Notes: generated from the sequence alone by a model not told the origin. 64,000 nucleotides of DNA from Halomonas sp. (GCF_017983445.1 NZ_JAGOBJ010000001.1:555264-619263), one strand, 5' to 3'. Shown: positions 41,006 to 49,841, counted from the first letter of the stretch. A program made the numbers and translations.

Positions 41006-43920
41006 CAACAAGCAGCTCACGCCTTGAAATCATTATCGATAGCAGTAAGGCCGAGAAAAGCCTGAGCGCTTTGGAGGGTAAGCTTTCGCAAGTCGAAGGA
41101 CGCGGGGAGGCCACTGCCGCCACTATGGGCCGCGTTAACCGGGTGATTGGCCTGCTGGCTGGCGCCTTCTCAATCAGGCAGATCAGCACCTATGCAGACA
41201 CGTGGAGCGACTTGAATAGTCGTGTAGCCAACGCTACAGGCAGTACTGATACCGCGGCGGACACCCTGCAGCGCTTATCCCAGACTGCACGTTCAACCTA
41301 TAGCAGCTTGAACGCGACCGCTGAAACCTTCTTGGCCAATGCCAACACGATGCGAGAGCTTGGTGTATCCACTGAGCGCCAGCTTGATCTGTCTGATGCT
41401 CTGAACAACTCAATGGTGATTAGCTCTATGCGTGGGCAAGACGCCGCCATTGTTATGGATGCCCTATCCCGGTCCTTTTCGCTTGGTGAGCTAAGAGGCG
41501 ATGCGCTGAACACCGTCTTGATGCGTGGTGATCGACTCACTCAGGCATTGGCTGATGGTTTGGGTGTGGCTACCTCTGAGCTTCGTGAAATGGGTGGATC
41601 AGGGACGCTAACCACTGAGCGAGTAATCGCGGCACTAACGAGCCAGATGGAGGTACTGCGTAAAGAGGCCGACGCCATGCCTGCAACGCTGGCCGATGGC
41701 TTTACGTTGATTGGCAATAGCGCGTTAGAGCTGGTGGGCTCTATCGATCAGGCTTTCGGTACCAGTGAAGGTATCGCCGGGATGATGGTGAATGCGGCCG
41801 ATGCAGTGCGGGACAACGTTGGCCCTATTACGGATCAAATGGTTTCGCTTGATTGGGCGCTCCGTGGTGCTACTGGTGCGGTTATTGCCTTAACGGGCGC
41901 AAAGTACGGCCTGGCTACCGCTACCTGGGCAGCTACTACCGCGCAGAGTGCTTTTCTTAAGGTGATACGTCGCAACCCTATCATCCTAGCGGCTACCGGC
42001 GTGACCGCTTTGGCTGGCGCCTACTATGGAGCCCGCGATGCCACCATGGAGTTTGGCGATACACAGGCGAGTGTTGCGGACTGGACGCAGGGCGTGTGGG
42101 TAGGTACTCAGCGAACGGTAAGTGATGCGGCCGGCGGCATGCTTAGCGATACCGAAAGTGCGTTAGGTCGCGCCAGCCAGCTAATGACCAATAGTGCGAC
42201 GCTAGCAGGCGCCGTGTGGTCGGCTATGTATAGTGACCTAATAAGCGATGCGCGGGATTCTGCCAATGGCATGATTGCTTATATGGACACGTTTGGCAGC
42301 TCTGTCGGCCTTGTTGCTGGCGCTACTCGAGATGCCTTCTCTAATGCGTTTAGAGATACGCTGGGTCTTAGCAGAGCTTTTATGATGGATCTGTTGAACA
42401 TCCTGTCTGGTGACAGATCCTTTAGTTCCTTTAACCAACTTCGCGATCAGCTTGCGGACAATTTCACAGCTCCTTTTAAGGAAGCTATTGAGCAAGTAGG
42501 CCAGATTAGCCAAGAAAATCTAAACACCGATTACCTAGGCAACATAGCTGGTGGCTTGTCTGATCGCTTAGGCGTACTGCGTAACAATATTTCAGATGCT
42601 GCCTTTGAAGCTCGCATGGCTCGCGGTGAGTTTGGCCTGGTGGCCGAAGGATTTAGCGAAGGTACCAAGGCTGCAGATGGATTAGGCACTGGCATGCTTG
42701 GACTGGGCGATATTATCCAGGATGTGTCTGGATCATCCAAAAAGGCGACGGAAGATGCTAGGCGCGAGGCCGAACAGTTTGCCAACAGCCTCCAATCCCT
42801 AACCGACCGCCTATTTCCGCTTGAAGCCGCCCAGCGCAGTTATCGCGACGATCAAGAGCTTTTAACGCTCGCATGGGCCAAAGGCGAGATGGGCGTCATG
42901 CGTTACCTAGAAGCGCTTAACCAGTTAGAGCAGGCCCAGCTAAGCACGAAAACAGCAAGCGCTGTTTACGGTGGCGGCGGTGGCTTTGGCGCCGAGATTG
43001 GGAGTCGTGGTGGCTTAGGAGCGCCTACTGATCCCCTGGCTGGCATTGCGGGCAATCAAGACCAAGGCTACTGGGATCGGTGGCTGGAGTCGGCTGAAAG
43101 CGCCTTTACTGACTTTGACCAGCTGTCCGCCAACACGGCGGAGAACTTCCAGCGCGGCTTCGGAAATGCGTTTGAGTCGATGATCTTTGATAGCGAGAGC
43201 GCGGGCGATGCGGCGCGGAACTTGTTTGAGGGGATGGGGCGTACCGCAATTAACACGCTTGGGCAAATGGCTGGACAGTGGTTGGCTTTGCAAGCTGTGC
43301 AACTGGCCATTGGTAAAACGTCGGAGGCGGCTGCAATAGGCTCGGCTGTTACTACCGGTACAGCCATTGCCACAGCCTATGCTCCTGCGGCTGCCGCTGC
43401 CTCACTTGCATCATTTGGCACTAACTCTGTTCCTGCCATGGCGGGCATGTCAGCCACGTACGGGCTCAGCAGCATGCTAGCAATGACTGGCTTCGCAGAC
43501 GGCGGGTATACCGGCTCAGGCGGCAAGTATGACCCGGCGGGCATCGTCCACGCAGGGGAATTTGTCGTGCGAAAGGAGATGGTCGAGCGCCCTGGTGTGC
43601 TTGGAATGCTTGAGGGGCTAAATCGTGGCTATGCCAATGGTGGGTATGTGGGCGCAGCGCCCCTTTCATCTATCTCACCAGCCCCAAGCTATGGCCAAAC
43701 ACTAAACAGCGATCGGCTAGATGCTTACCATGCGAGTGCCAGAGTCGGACGCGATCAGCCACCAGTCGTTATTCACAAGGCTGGTAACACCTACCATATC
43801 CAAGGCAAACCTGACAGGCAGACCATCAAGATGATCGAGCAAGCCGAGGAACGGGCATATCAGCGCGTTCTTAGGGATGCTCGAAGAAATCTAGACATCA
43901 GACAAGCGCTGGGCGTTTAA
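41002..43920 (+). CDS. Phage tail length tape-measure protein
   Basis: The 972-residue protein has the tape-measure N-terminal domain (ISTYADTWSDLNSRVANATG and LSQTARSTYSSLNATAETFL). Long helical and Gly/Ala-rich central parts include membrane-like segments. The C-terminal region resembles lambda H (WLESAESAFTDFDQLSANTA, then DGGYTGSGGKYDPAGIVHAG and EFVVRKEMVERPG). It appears complete. Tape measures set tail length by their own length. No major tail, tube or baseplate genes are nearby, so it would have to work with a helper phage's tail. It is an exceptional gene for a satellite. Confidence 0.92.
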   Translation: MTTSSSRLEIIIDSSKAEKSLSALEGKLSQVEGRGEATAATMGRVNRVIGLLAGAFSIRQISTYADTWSDLNSRVANATGSTDTAADTLQRLSQTARSTYSSLNATAETFLANANTMRELGVSTERQLDLSDALNNSMVISSMRGQDAAIVMDALSRSFSLGELRGDALNTVLMRGDRLTQALADGLGVATSELREMGGSGTLTTERVIAALTSQMEVLRKEADAMPATLADGFTLIGNSALELVGSIDQAFGTSEGIAGMMVNAADAVRDNVGPITDQMVSLDWALRGATGAVIALTGAKYGLATATWAATTAQSAFLKVIRRNPIILAATGVTALAGAYYGARDATMEFGDTQASVADWTQGVWVGTQRTVSDAAGGMLSDTESALGRASQLMTNSATLAGAVWSAMYSDLISDARDSANGMIAYMDTFGSSVGLVAGATRDAFSNAFRDTLGLSRAFMMDLLNILSGDRSFSSFNQLRDQLADNFTAPFKEAIEQVGQISQENLNTDYLGNIAGGLSDRLGVLRNNISDAAFEARMARGEFGLVAEGFSEGTKAADGLGTGMLGLGDIIQDVSGSSKKATEDARREAEQFANSLQSLTDRLFPLEAAQRSYRDDQELLTLAWAKGEMGVMRYLEALNQLEQAQLSTKTASAVYGGGGGFGAEIGSRGGLGAPTDPLAGIAGNQDQGYWDRWLESAESAFTDFDQLSANTAENFQRGFGNAFESMIFDSESAGDAARNLFEGMGRTAINTLGQMAGQWLALQAVQLAIGKTSEAAAIGSAVTTGTAIATAYAPAAAAASLASFGTNSVPAMAGMSATYGLSSMLAMTGFADGGYTGSGGKYDPAGIVHAGEFVVRKEMVERPGVLGMLEGLNRGYANGGYVGAAPLSSISPAPSYGQTLNSDRLDAYHASARVGRDQPPVVIHKAGNTYHIQGKPDRQTIKMIEQAEERAYQRVLRDARRNLDIRQALGV

Positions 43921-43947
43921 GCCTGCATACAGGGAGATAACAGAATT

Positions 43948-43974
43948 AAGCCTTGGCTGACGCCGGGGCTTTTT
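43948..43974 (+). terminator. Terminator after the tape-measure operon
   Basis: AAGCCTTGGC pairs with GCCGGGGCTT (two G-T pairs) around TGAC, followed by TTT. It lies 28 bp after the tape-measure stop. Confidence 0.7.
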
Positions 43975-44741
43975 CCATTTGAAATGGAGGCAGTGAAATA
44001 CCCCTGATTCCGGGGATTTCCTCAGACTGAGGAGAAGGTGGCCTGTCCCAAATTATATATAACAGCTGTAATAGATACTTTGAAATCAGCTTGGCAAAAC
44101 CGCGTTTCAAACGCGGAAGCCTGCGGGAGTTCCATCTTTTCAAGAGCTTGTGTGGTCATGCTGCCAAGGTAGATGCGTCCAGAGTTGAACGTATATAAAT
44201 GCGGGATTTTCTCCCAATTAAATACCCCCAACCGGGGGGATTATTCGGAGTAATACCCCTGGCGCGGGTATTACGAAAGTTTCGTAGTACTCTCCTTGCG
44301 CACCAATATCGGAGCAACTGGCTTTTACCCAAGACTGGGGAAAGCGGGGTTTTACGGTTTGAAACCGGAAAAAGGTGGGGATTCCCACCTTTTAATTGTG
44401 ATCCTGAGTCACTTCAAGCCGCGGTCAACCTGACCACCCCTAGGCGGTCAAATTGACCGTCCAGGCGATGTCCGATAACTGGATAAGCTAATGGGCGCGA
44501 TTTTGCGCTGATTGTCCAGACGCTAACAGAGTCTCTTAAAGATACTCTGTCGCAACAGGGAAGCCACATGCGCGTGGTGATAACAGGGAAGGGCACAAGG
44601 TAGGGAAAAGTAGGGATTTAGGCGTATGCCATGGAATGACCCTTAAACCCCATGAGATGCTAGTAAATGCTAAGGTCGGAAGCCTCGTTATAATCGACAC
44701 AGCTATATTCGGTGCCTGCAATCTTAAAGAGATGCTTGGGG
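43975..44741. other. Gene-free right-hand region rich in dyads
   Basis: This region of about 770 bp has no convincing gene. It holds AAATACCCC at 43996 and 44220 and TAATACCCC at 44251, with nearby GGGG arms. Three odd-length dyads lie at 44100-44116 (CCGCGTTT-C-AAACGCGG), 44272-44286 and 44355-44367. The second copy of TTAAACCCCATGAGA is at 44643-44657. Satellite cos/pac or replication sites would be expected in such a place. Confidence 0.55.
44272..44286. promoter_or_regulatory. Odd-length dyad TACGAAA-G-TTTCGTA
   Basis: Second copy of the 38516 site. Relative to it, A to G and T to C at mirror positions preserve perfect symmetry, and the flanks GGTATTAC and GTAGTACTC are shared. Confidence 0.55.
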
Positions 44742-44930
44742 CTAGTTTCCAAATACCTGCTTATCCTCCCAAGCTTTGAGATCACTTTCACGCCAGCGGG
44801 ATTCAGCGCCGTGGCCACCCTGAATAACGGGCCTGGGAAAGCCTTTCGTCATACGCCACCGCAGCAGAGTGTTTCGGCTACGGCCGTAGCGTTTGCAAAG
44901 CTCACTAGTCGATACGTAACGTTCTTGCAT
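44742..44930 (-). CDS. AlpA/MerR-like regulator near attR
   Basis: A 62-residue winged-helix protein: VSTSELCKRYGRSRNTLLRW is the helix-turn-helix and FPRPVIQGGHGAESRW the wing. It is encoded on the minus strand about 220 bp inside the right attachment site, a position suiting an excisionase. No strong ribosome binding site is seen. Confidence 0.7.
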   Translation of the reverse strand: MQERYVSTSELCKRYGRSRNTLLRWRMTKGFPRPVIQGGHGAESRWRESDLKAWEDKQVFGN

Positions 44931-45153
44931 GATGGCTGCCTAAACTAAAAAGCTGCTATGAAAAGGTAGATGGCTTCCTAGCAACAGGGTAGTAGAAAGG
45001 CTCGGCAAAATGTCAAAGGGTAAGGGCTTAACTTAAGAGCGCTGCATCCAGTATCATGAGATAGCATCCAATAATATTATTTATGTTGGTTTTATTGTTG
45101 GGTAATGGATAATTAGTAATGTAAGGTGATGATAAATATATAATAGTGGCGGT

Positions 45154-45167
45154 CTCCCTCTCCGCCA
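45154..45167 (+). repeat. attR core of the element
   Basis: An exact copy of the 14-bp tRNA-Ser 3' end at 26008-26021. It is followed by the terminator that belongs to the original tRNA-Ser gene. Confidence 0.88.
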
Positions 45168-45180
45168 CAGAATTTGAAAA

Positions 45181-45210
45181 AGCCCGCTGAGTAATCAGCG
45201 GGCTTTTTTG
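45181..45210 (+). terminator. Terminator, probably the original tRNA-Ser terminator
   Basis: AGCCCGCTGA (45181-45190) pairs with TCAGCGGGCT (45195-45204) around GTAA, followed by six Ts. It lies 14 bp past attR, the distance expected for a tRNA terminator before integration. Confidence 0.9.
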
Positions 45211-45979
45211 TGTTTGGGATTTGGAAGGGCATTTTTTCAATTCGGGGTTTTACATACTTTTGTCTCACTTACGTCAATAAGGAAGTGACATAAGATCATG
45301 GTTTCGATAATCTGGTGTTAATCATAATGAGCCTTGATTAGTGCAAGTAACAACTTTAGGTCTAATTGAGGGAGCCTAGGTATGATAAAAAGGTCTTGGT
45401 AATCGCGATACGTATTGCCTTTTGTGCATCTGCAATTAGTATCATGCTATATTAGCGTTGTGTTGCAGAGAAGAAAAGTTTTCATTTTCTAATGTTGAGG
45501 CCTCTGCAAAATATCGTTTCGCTCCCACTACTAGAGATAGTTCTATTTTTTTCAAAGGGGCAACTTCTTTTCTATTTTTGATGAGGTTACAACTGCTTAA
45601 TTCGGTTAAATTTATTACCTAAATATGTCGACGTCGATTTTTTAATAAACGCTGCACCGATTAAGGCGACGTAAAACATCGGGCTAGTGTGCCAAATATG
45701 AAATTAAGCGTTGAGCGTTATCAGGTAAGTCGTTGGTGATGTTAGACTCTACCAGCCCGGCAAAGATAGTCATCTTAAGGGTTGATACGCTCATCTGAAC
45801 GTGGTCAGTTAATAGTTCCGCCAATAGCGTACTGCAATCAAAAAGGTGGTCTATATAGAGCGTCAGCTACTTGATCTATGCTCGGTTTGAGGTTTGTTAG
45901 AGATACAAGAAAATATAAATGTGGCAAATTTAGTACGCAAGCTAGATGATTTCTGCTCCATACAAGAGGTTGTTCAAGC
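45211..45979. other. AT-rich region left of the ABC-3C operon
   Basis: About 770 bp, clearly AT-rich, without a confident gene. On the minus strand 45684-45869 translates as a 60-residue frame containing STLLAELLTDHVQMSVSTLK and then NDLPDNAQRLISYLAH before a stop. It begins after a stop and has no good start, so it looks like a gene remnant of unknown family. The promoter of the operon at 45980 should lie in the last 150 bp. Confidence 0.45.
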
Positions 45980-47182
45980 ATGATTGAGCCAAGAACCCAG
46001 AAAACTGGAGTCGTGTTCATCCATGGTTTTACCGGTGGTACAGCTACTTGGGTAAACCAGGCTGGTGAACGTTTTTGCGACATGTTGTCATCAGAAGCTC
46101 AAATTGCTAACGAGTTCGAGTTTTTCGAGTTTGATTACTACACTCAAGTCCTTGGCGTATTCAAGTCAGCAACTGTACAAAATCTTAAAAAGATGCTCAA
46201 TAAGCTCCCGCTTGTAAAACTTGATACTAAGATCCAAAAGAATAAACCAATACGCTATCTTAGTGACCAATTGAATAGCTATTTGCGTACGGAGCTCGAT
46301 GAGTTTCAGGATGTCGTACTCATCGCCCATAGTATGGGCGGTTTGATTGCCAAAGACCATATCCTTAATTATGTGCCGGAGGAGGGGCCGCGTCCGGTCG
46401 GATATGTATCCATGGCAGTACCACACAAGGGCTCTATCAGCGCTTTATTATTAGCGCCTACGACAAATCCAAACTCTAAGGAAATGCAGCCGCTGTCGGA
46501 ATATTCGGATTCGATAAATACGGAATGGTATGAGCGTCGGAACGAGTTGCCGAAGTGCGTATATCTTATCGCAACACACGATGAATGCGTTTCGGAAGTA
46601 AGCTCTTTGCCCTATAGAGTTAAGACAGCAGATAGGTTTACGCTCAATCACGACCATACTTCAATATGCAAACCTGCTAGTAAAAAAGATCATTCCTACA
46701 AAAGAGTTAAGAAGTTTTTAGAGAACATCTCGTATCAAAAAAAAATGGTAAGTGCGGCATCGCTTGAATACGTTAGTAATGATAGTAACTTCGATAAGGA
46801 AGCTTTCGTTATTAAGCTGATACTATCTAAAATTGGTGAAATGGGAGTTGAGGACGCAAAGTCATCCTTCTTCCATGCTGAAATTATATCGAAGGCTGCT
46901 AGCCGGGATGACAAAGAACGACTTTTAGAGCTCCAGAAACGAGTTTTGAGTATTTATCGTCAGACCTATAATAGTAATCGGTCAAAGTCCGCAAATGAAA
47001 TATTTTGCGCAGTACATAAAGAGCTTCGAGATCAGGACAATCAGCTGCTTTCCTGCGCTGTCAGTTATATTAATTTCATGCACAAAGGAGGCCTGCTTCA
47101 CCAGCTTGCCAATAAAGTCGATCGTACTGTAGTCTGGGATAAAAGCATTACAAATGAAGATATCCGCGAGAATATGTTGTGA
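45980..47182 (+). CDS. Alpha/beta hydrolase effector of an ABC-3C-type conflict system
   Basis: Of the 400 residues, the first 250 are a lipase-like alpha/beta hydrolase. GVVFIHGFTGGTATW forms the oxyanion-hole region, AHSMGG carries the nucleophile Ser near residue 119, and an acidic residue and His (LNHDHTSICKP) near 230 complete the triad. The last 140 residues are helical (SANEIFCAVHKELRDQDNQL and SYINFMHKGGLLHQLANK), like the partner-binding C-terminal domains of ABC-3C effectors. The next gene overlaps its stop. The inferred role is a membrane- or ester-attacking effector held inactive by its ATPase partners. Confidence 0.78.
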   Translation: MIEPRTQKTGVVFIHGFTGGTATWVNQAGERFCDMLSSEAQIANEFEFFEFDYYTQVLGVFKSATVQNLKKMLNKLPLVKLDTKIQKNKPIRYLSDQLNSYLRTELDEFQDVVLIAHSMGGLIAKDHILNYVPEEGPRPVGYVSMAVPHKGSISALLLAPTTNPNSKEMQPLSEYSDSINTEWYERRNELPKCVYLIATHDECVSEVSSLPYRVKTADRFTLNHDHTSICKPASKKDHSYKRVKKFLENISYQKKMVSAASLEYVSNDSNFDKEAFVIKLILSKIGEMGVEDAKSSFFHAEIISKAASRDDKERLLELQKRVLSIYRQTYNSNRSKSANEIFCAVHKELRDQDNQLLSCAVSYINFMHKGGLLHQLANKVDRTVVWDKSITNEDIRENML

Positions 47183-47649
47183 AGAGTGTATCAGACTTAA
47201 TTGACTTTAGAGATGAAATGTATGTTTCGCTATTCCGGCGTTGGTTGATCGTTGAGCAGTTAGGATGTAATTCGAAAGGTGAACCTGTGCTAACTATGCA
47301 AAAGGGAGCTCTTTTCGATTATCTTCTAAAAAATCCAAAGGACATGCATTCTTTTCTTGTTGCCTTTAATCGCGTACATGAGAACTCTCCTTACGATAAT
47401 ATTCTATATAACAATGATGCTGAGTTTGGGTCTTATCAAGACGTTACCGATTTTCTTTATAGTATCTTGATGCTTGAAAATGAAGGATACGTTGAAATTA
47501 AAATTATAGGTTCGGACTGCTTTGTCGTAACGAAACGGAAGCTTGAGATTAGCACAGAGATGGTTGACGGTTGGAAACATAGCCTCTCCCTGCTCAAACC
47601 ACTGGTTGGAAGATCTTTTAGTGCTCTTCAAAAAAATAGCCTGAGGTAG
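47179..47649 (+). CDS. ABC-3C middle component-like protein
   Basis: This 156-residue protein starts at GTG 47179, overlapping the effector stop. Its size, helical N-terminus (MYVSLFRRWLIVEQLG), winged-helix-like end (DVTDFLYSILMLENEGYVEI, then CFVVTKRKLEIS) and place between effector and ATPase match the middle components of ABC-three-component systems. These link the ATPase to the effector. Recognition is by context and pattern. Confidence 0.7.
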   Translation: MKSVSDLIDFRDEMYVSLFRRWLIVEQLGCNSKGEPVLTMQKGALFDYLLKNPKDMHSFLVAFNRVHENSPYDNILYNNDAEFGSYQDVTDFLYSILMLENEGYVEIKIIGSDCFVVTKRKLEISTEMVDGWKHSLSLLKPLVGRSFSALQKNSLR

Positions 47650-47651
47650 AA

Positions 47652-48590
47652 ATGGAATTTAGCCCATACTTAGTGGTTCAAAGGTTGGTTGTAAAAGGAA
47701 TAAGCTCAAACTATGAGGCGAAGTTTAACGAAGGACTTAACGTAATATGGGGAGATATGGATTGCGGAAAGTCAAGCATTCTTAATCTTATCGATTACTG
47801 CCTAGGTGGCAATAACTCCAGTCTCCGCTATGAAGAGATCTCCGCTAAGGGGAGATCCGCCCAACTAGAAGTTGATCTTAATGGAACGCTTTGTACATTT
47901 GAACGTTCTATCTCCGATTCTCAAGGTGCTATCAAAGTGTATATGTGCACTATCGATGAGTTGGCCAGCACGTTTCCTATGTTAATGTCGGGGTCTCCAT
48001 CGCAGACGATGCCTGATGGGTGGGTGTCTGATTTTATTTTAGACTCGTTAGGAATAGCGAAGGTCAGCATTAAAGAATCCCGAATCCGTGATGACGCCAG
48101 CTCGGATAGGCTGAGTTTTCGCGATCTGATGAAATTACTTTACTTGAAACAAACAAAGGTTGGCGCGGATAGCTTACTGGATTATGGTAATGGTGCGTTA
48201 TTCAACAAAAACGTAGAAGTACAGAAGTTTGTATTTAACATACATGACGATAAAATAGCAGCATTAAATAAAGAGCTTGGCTTAGAAGCTGCTGAGTTAA
48301 ATCGACTCAGGGCTAGTCAAAGTGCGGTATTTAAGTTTTTAGCGGATGTAAAAGTCTCTTTGACAGCCGTGTCAATCGAAAGTGAGCTTCAGATGGTAGA
48401 GGCTGATTTAGAAGCGCTAAACGAAGCTGGCGATACTCTCAAACGCGACTATCAGTTTGCTACGGATCTTGCGTTATCTATGGCTGGCGAAATAGCTGAG
48501 CTAAAAAGCGAACTAGCTAAAAGAAATAGATTGATTGAAGATAATCTCAGTAAATACAAATCTTTTTTCAGCTCTGAAGACTACTTATAA
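47652..48590 (+). CDS. DUF3732-like ABC ATPase, N-terminal part (frame broken at a T-run)
   Basis: This frame carries the N-terminal half of an SMC/Rad50-like ATPase: WGDMDCGKSSILNLIDYCLG is the Walker A region near residues 30-50, and a coiled-coil arm begins after about residue 215. It ends at TAA 48588-48590. From the six-T run at 48563-48568 onward, the plus-one frame continues the protein (next entry). Joined, the product would be about 640 residues, the usual size of DUF3732 proteins. The break may be a sequencing error, a real mutation or a switch. Confidence 0.75.
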   Translation: MEFSPYLVVQRLVVKGISSNYEAKFNEGLNVIWGDMDCGKSSILNLIDYCLGGNNSSLRYEEISAKGRSAQLEVDLNGTLCTFERSISDSQGAIKVYMCTIDELASTFPMLMSGSPSQTMPDGWVSDFILDSLGIAKVSIKESRIRDDASSDRLSFRDLMKLLYLKQTKVGADSLLDYGNGALFNKNVEVQKFVFNIHDDKIAALNKELGLEAAELNRLRASQSAVFKFLADVKVSLTAVSIESELQMVEADLEALNEAGDTLKRDYQFATDLALSMAGEIAELKSELAKRNRLIEDNLSKYKSFFSSEDYL

Positions 48591-49584
48591 GAGCGACTTA
48601 GAATGTTTGAAAATATCGAAAATTGCGAGAGAAAATATTTCTTTGGAGAGCTTGGAAAAACATAAACTATCTTGTCCGTTATGTCGTAGCGAAATTTCTA
48701 GCGCGACGGAGTATTTAGATAGTAATGTGATCGAATCCGAGATTAAATCTATAAAAAACAAGATGTCAGGTGTTCAATCTGTACTGGACGAAATGTGGAG
48801 CCAAAATCAAGAAATTGAAAAAGACGTTAAGCAAATCACTGAAGCGCTAAAGAGTGTTTCTGTTGATTTTGATAAGTTGAATATTGAGAATATTTCGGCT
48901 TTATTGAAATCCATTGAGACAGTGGAAAAGCAGAAAGTTGAGTTGCGAGTGAAGGCTTCACAGCTCAAACGGGATATGGCGATAAATAACAAGTACGATG
49001 ATTTGGCTAAGATAATCGGTGGAAAAGAATCTCTCGTTTCTCGTCTTAAATTAAGTATAAAGATCGCTCAAGAAGCCCTTGTGGGTTTGGATGAAGTTGT
49101 AAACAAAATATCGAAACAGTTTAGACTATACATTAGTCGTAGCGGATTACAAAATGTAAGGAATGTTTACCTTGATCAAAAGTTTATTCCTCATTTCAGA
49201 GGATTGTCTTACTACAACCACTCGTCAGGGGGGGTTAGGACTATCACGTCAATATTAAGTTACGTGACACGTTTGAAGTTTTTGCTAACTAACTCAGGAA
49301 ATCTTCCGACATTTCTAATGGTGGATACGCCAGGTCAAAATATTGGTAGAAACGTCCGTGACGATGAGGAGTCTGAATTTTCAGATCCAGTGGTCTATGA
49401 CAAAATATTTAAGCGTTTCGTTTTGATCTGCAACTATGCGAAACGTAAAGAAAGAAAGTGCCAAATCATTGTAGTTGATAACGATTTGCCTAAGTTTTTA
49501 GTAGAAGGTAAGAATTTCCATTTAGTCAAAAGATTTAGCAAACATAGCGAAACATTCGAAAAAGGCTTGATCAACGATTATTGA
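48535..49584 (+). CDS. DUF3732-like ABC ATPase, C-terminal part
   Basis: This frame continues the coiled coil with a zinc-hook-like LSCPLCRS motif at its tip, then returns to the ATPase fold. VRTITSILSYVTRLKFLL is in the signature region, LPTFLMVDTPGQN is Walker B, and CQIIVVDNDLP is the H-loop region. No good ribosome binding site or conserved start exists at the frame's ATG-less beginning, so it is unlikely to be translated alone. Real continuity begins near 48566. Confidence 0.72.
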   Translation: MKIISVNTNLFSALKTTYKSDLECLKISKIARENISLESLEKHKLSCPLCRSEISSATEYLDSNVIESEIKSIKNKMSGVQSVLDEMWSQNQEIEKDVKQITEALKSVSVDFDKLNIENISALLKSIETVEKQKVELRVKASQLKRDMAINNKYDDLAKIIGGKESLVSRLKLSIKIAQEALVGLDEVVNKISKQFRLYISRSGLQNVRNVYLDQKFIPHFRGLSYYNHSSGGVRTITSILSYVTRLKFLLTNSGNLPTFLMVDTPGQNIGRNVRDDEESEFSDPVVYDKIFKRFVLICNYAKRKERKCQIIVVDNDLPKFLVEGKNFHLVKRFSKHSETFEKGLINDY

Positions 49585-49841
49585 ATTAAGACTTCCGAAC
49601 CACAGCCCCTAGGTGGGGCTGCGCAGCCCACGTTGTATGGTGAGCCGTAGCGCAAGCCAAAATGACTAGACGGCTTGTGGCCTACATTAGGCCTGTAAAA
49701 CACACGTTTACTCACCCAACTTCTCCTCAAGCTGCGTCTATATTAACGCACTCTGATGTCCTGTTCCCAATAGCCGTAGACCTTTAGCGCCGGACAATAG
49801 CTCGGCGCGATGTTATTGCTTCGAATTAGAAACCACCCAGC

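Larger units (their letters stand above)
26008..45167 (+). mobile_element. P4-like satellite element integrated in tRNA-Ser
   Basis: The 19.1-kb element lies between exact 14-bp direct repeats at the tRNA-Ser 3' end. It encodes a P4-type integrase beside the left site, AlpA/MerR-like regulators (28488, 37365, 39235, 44742), a KilA-N protein, a Toprim primase and DUF927 helicase, iteron-like repeats, and a tail tape-measure gene with a tail-chaperone-like gene. I find no capsid, portal, terminase, baseplate or lysis gene. That gene set fits a satellite needing a helper phage better than a decayed prophage, because the replication operon and tape-measure gene are intact. Satellite status is inference. 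Confidence 0.8.

Noticed and set aside
44331-44350. GGGGAAAGC resembling part of the P2/P4 cos site
   Set aside because: A nine-base match in a G-rich region is weak and the rest of the cos sequence is not recognisable.
45838-46083. 81-codon minus-strand frame opposite the start of the hydrolase effector
   Set aside because: It is antisense to the N-terminal hydrolase motifs and has no own features.
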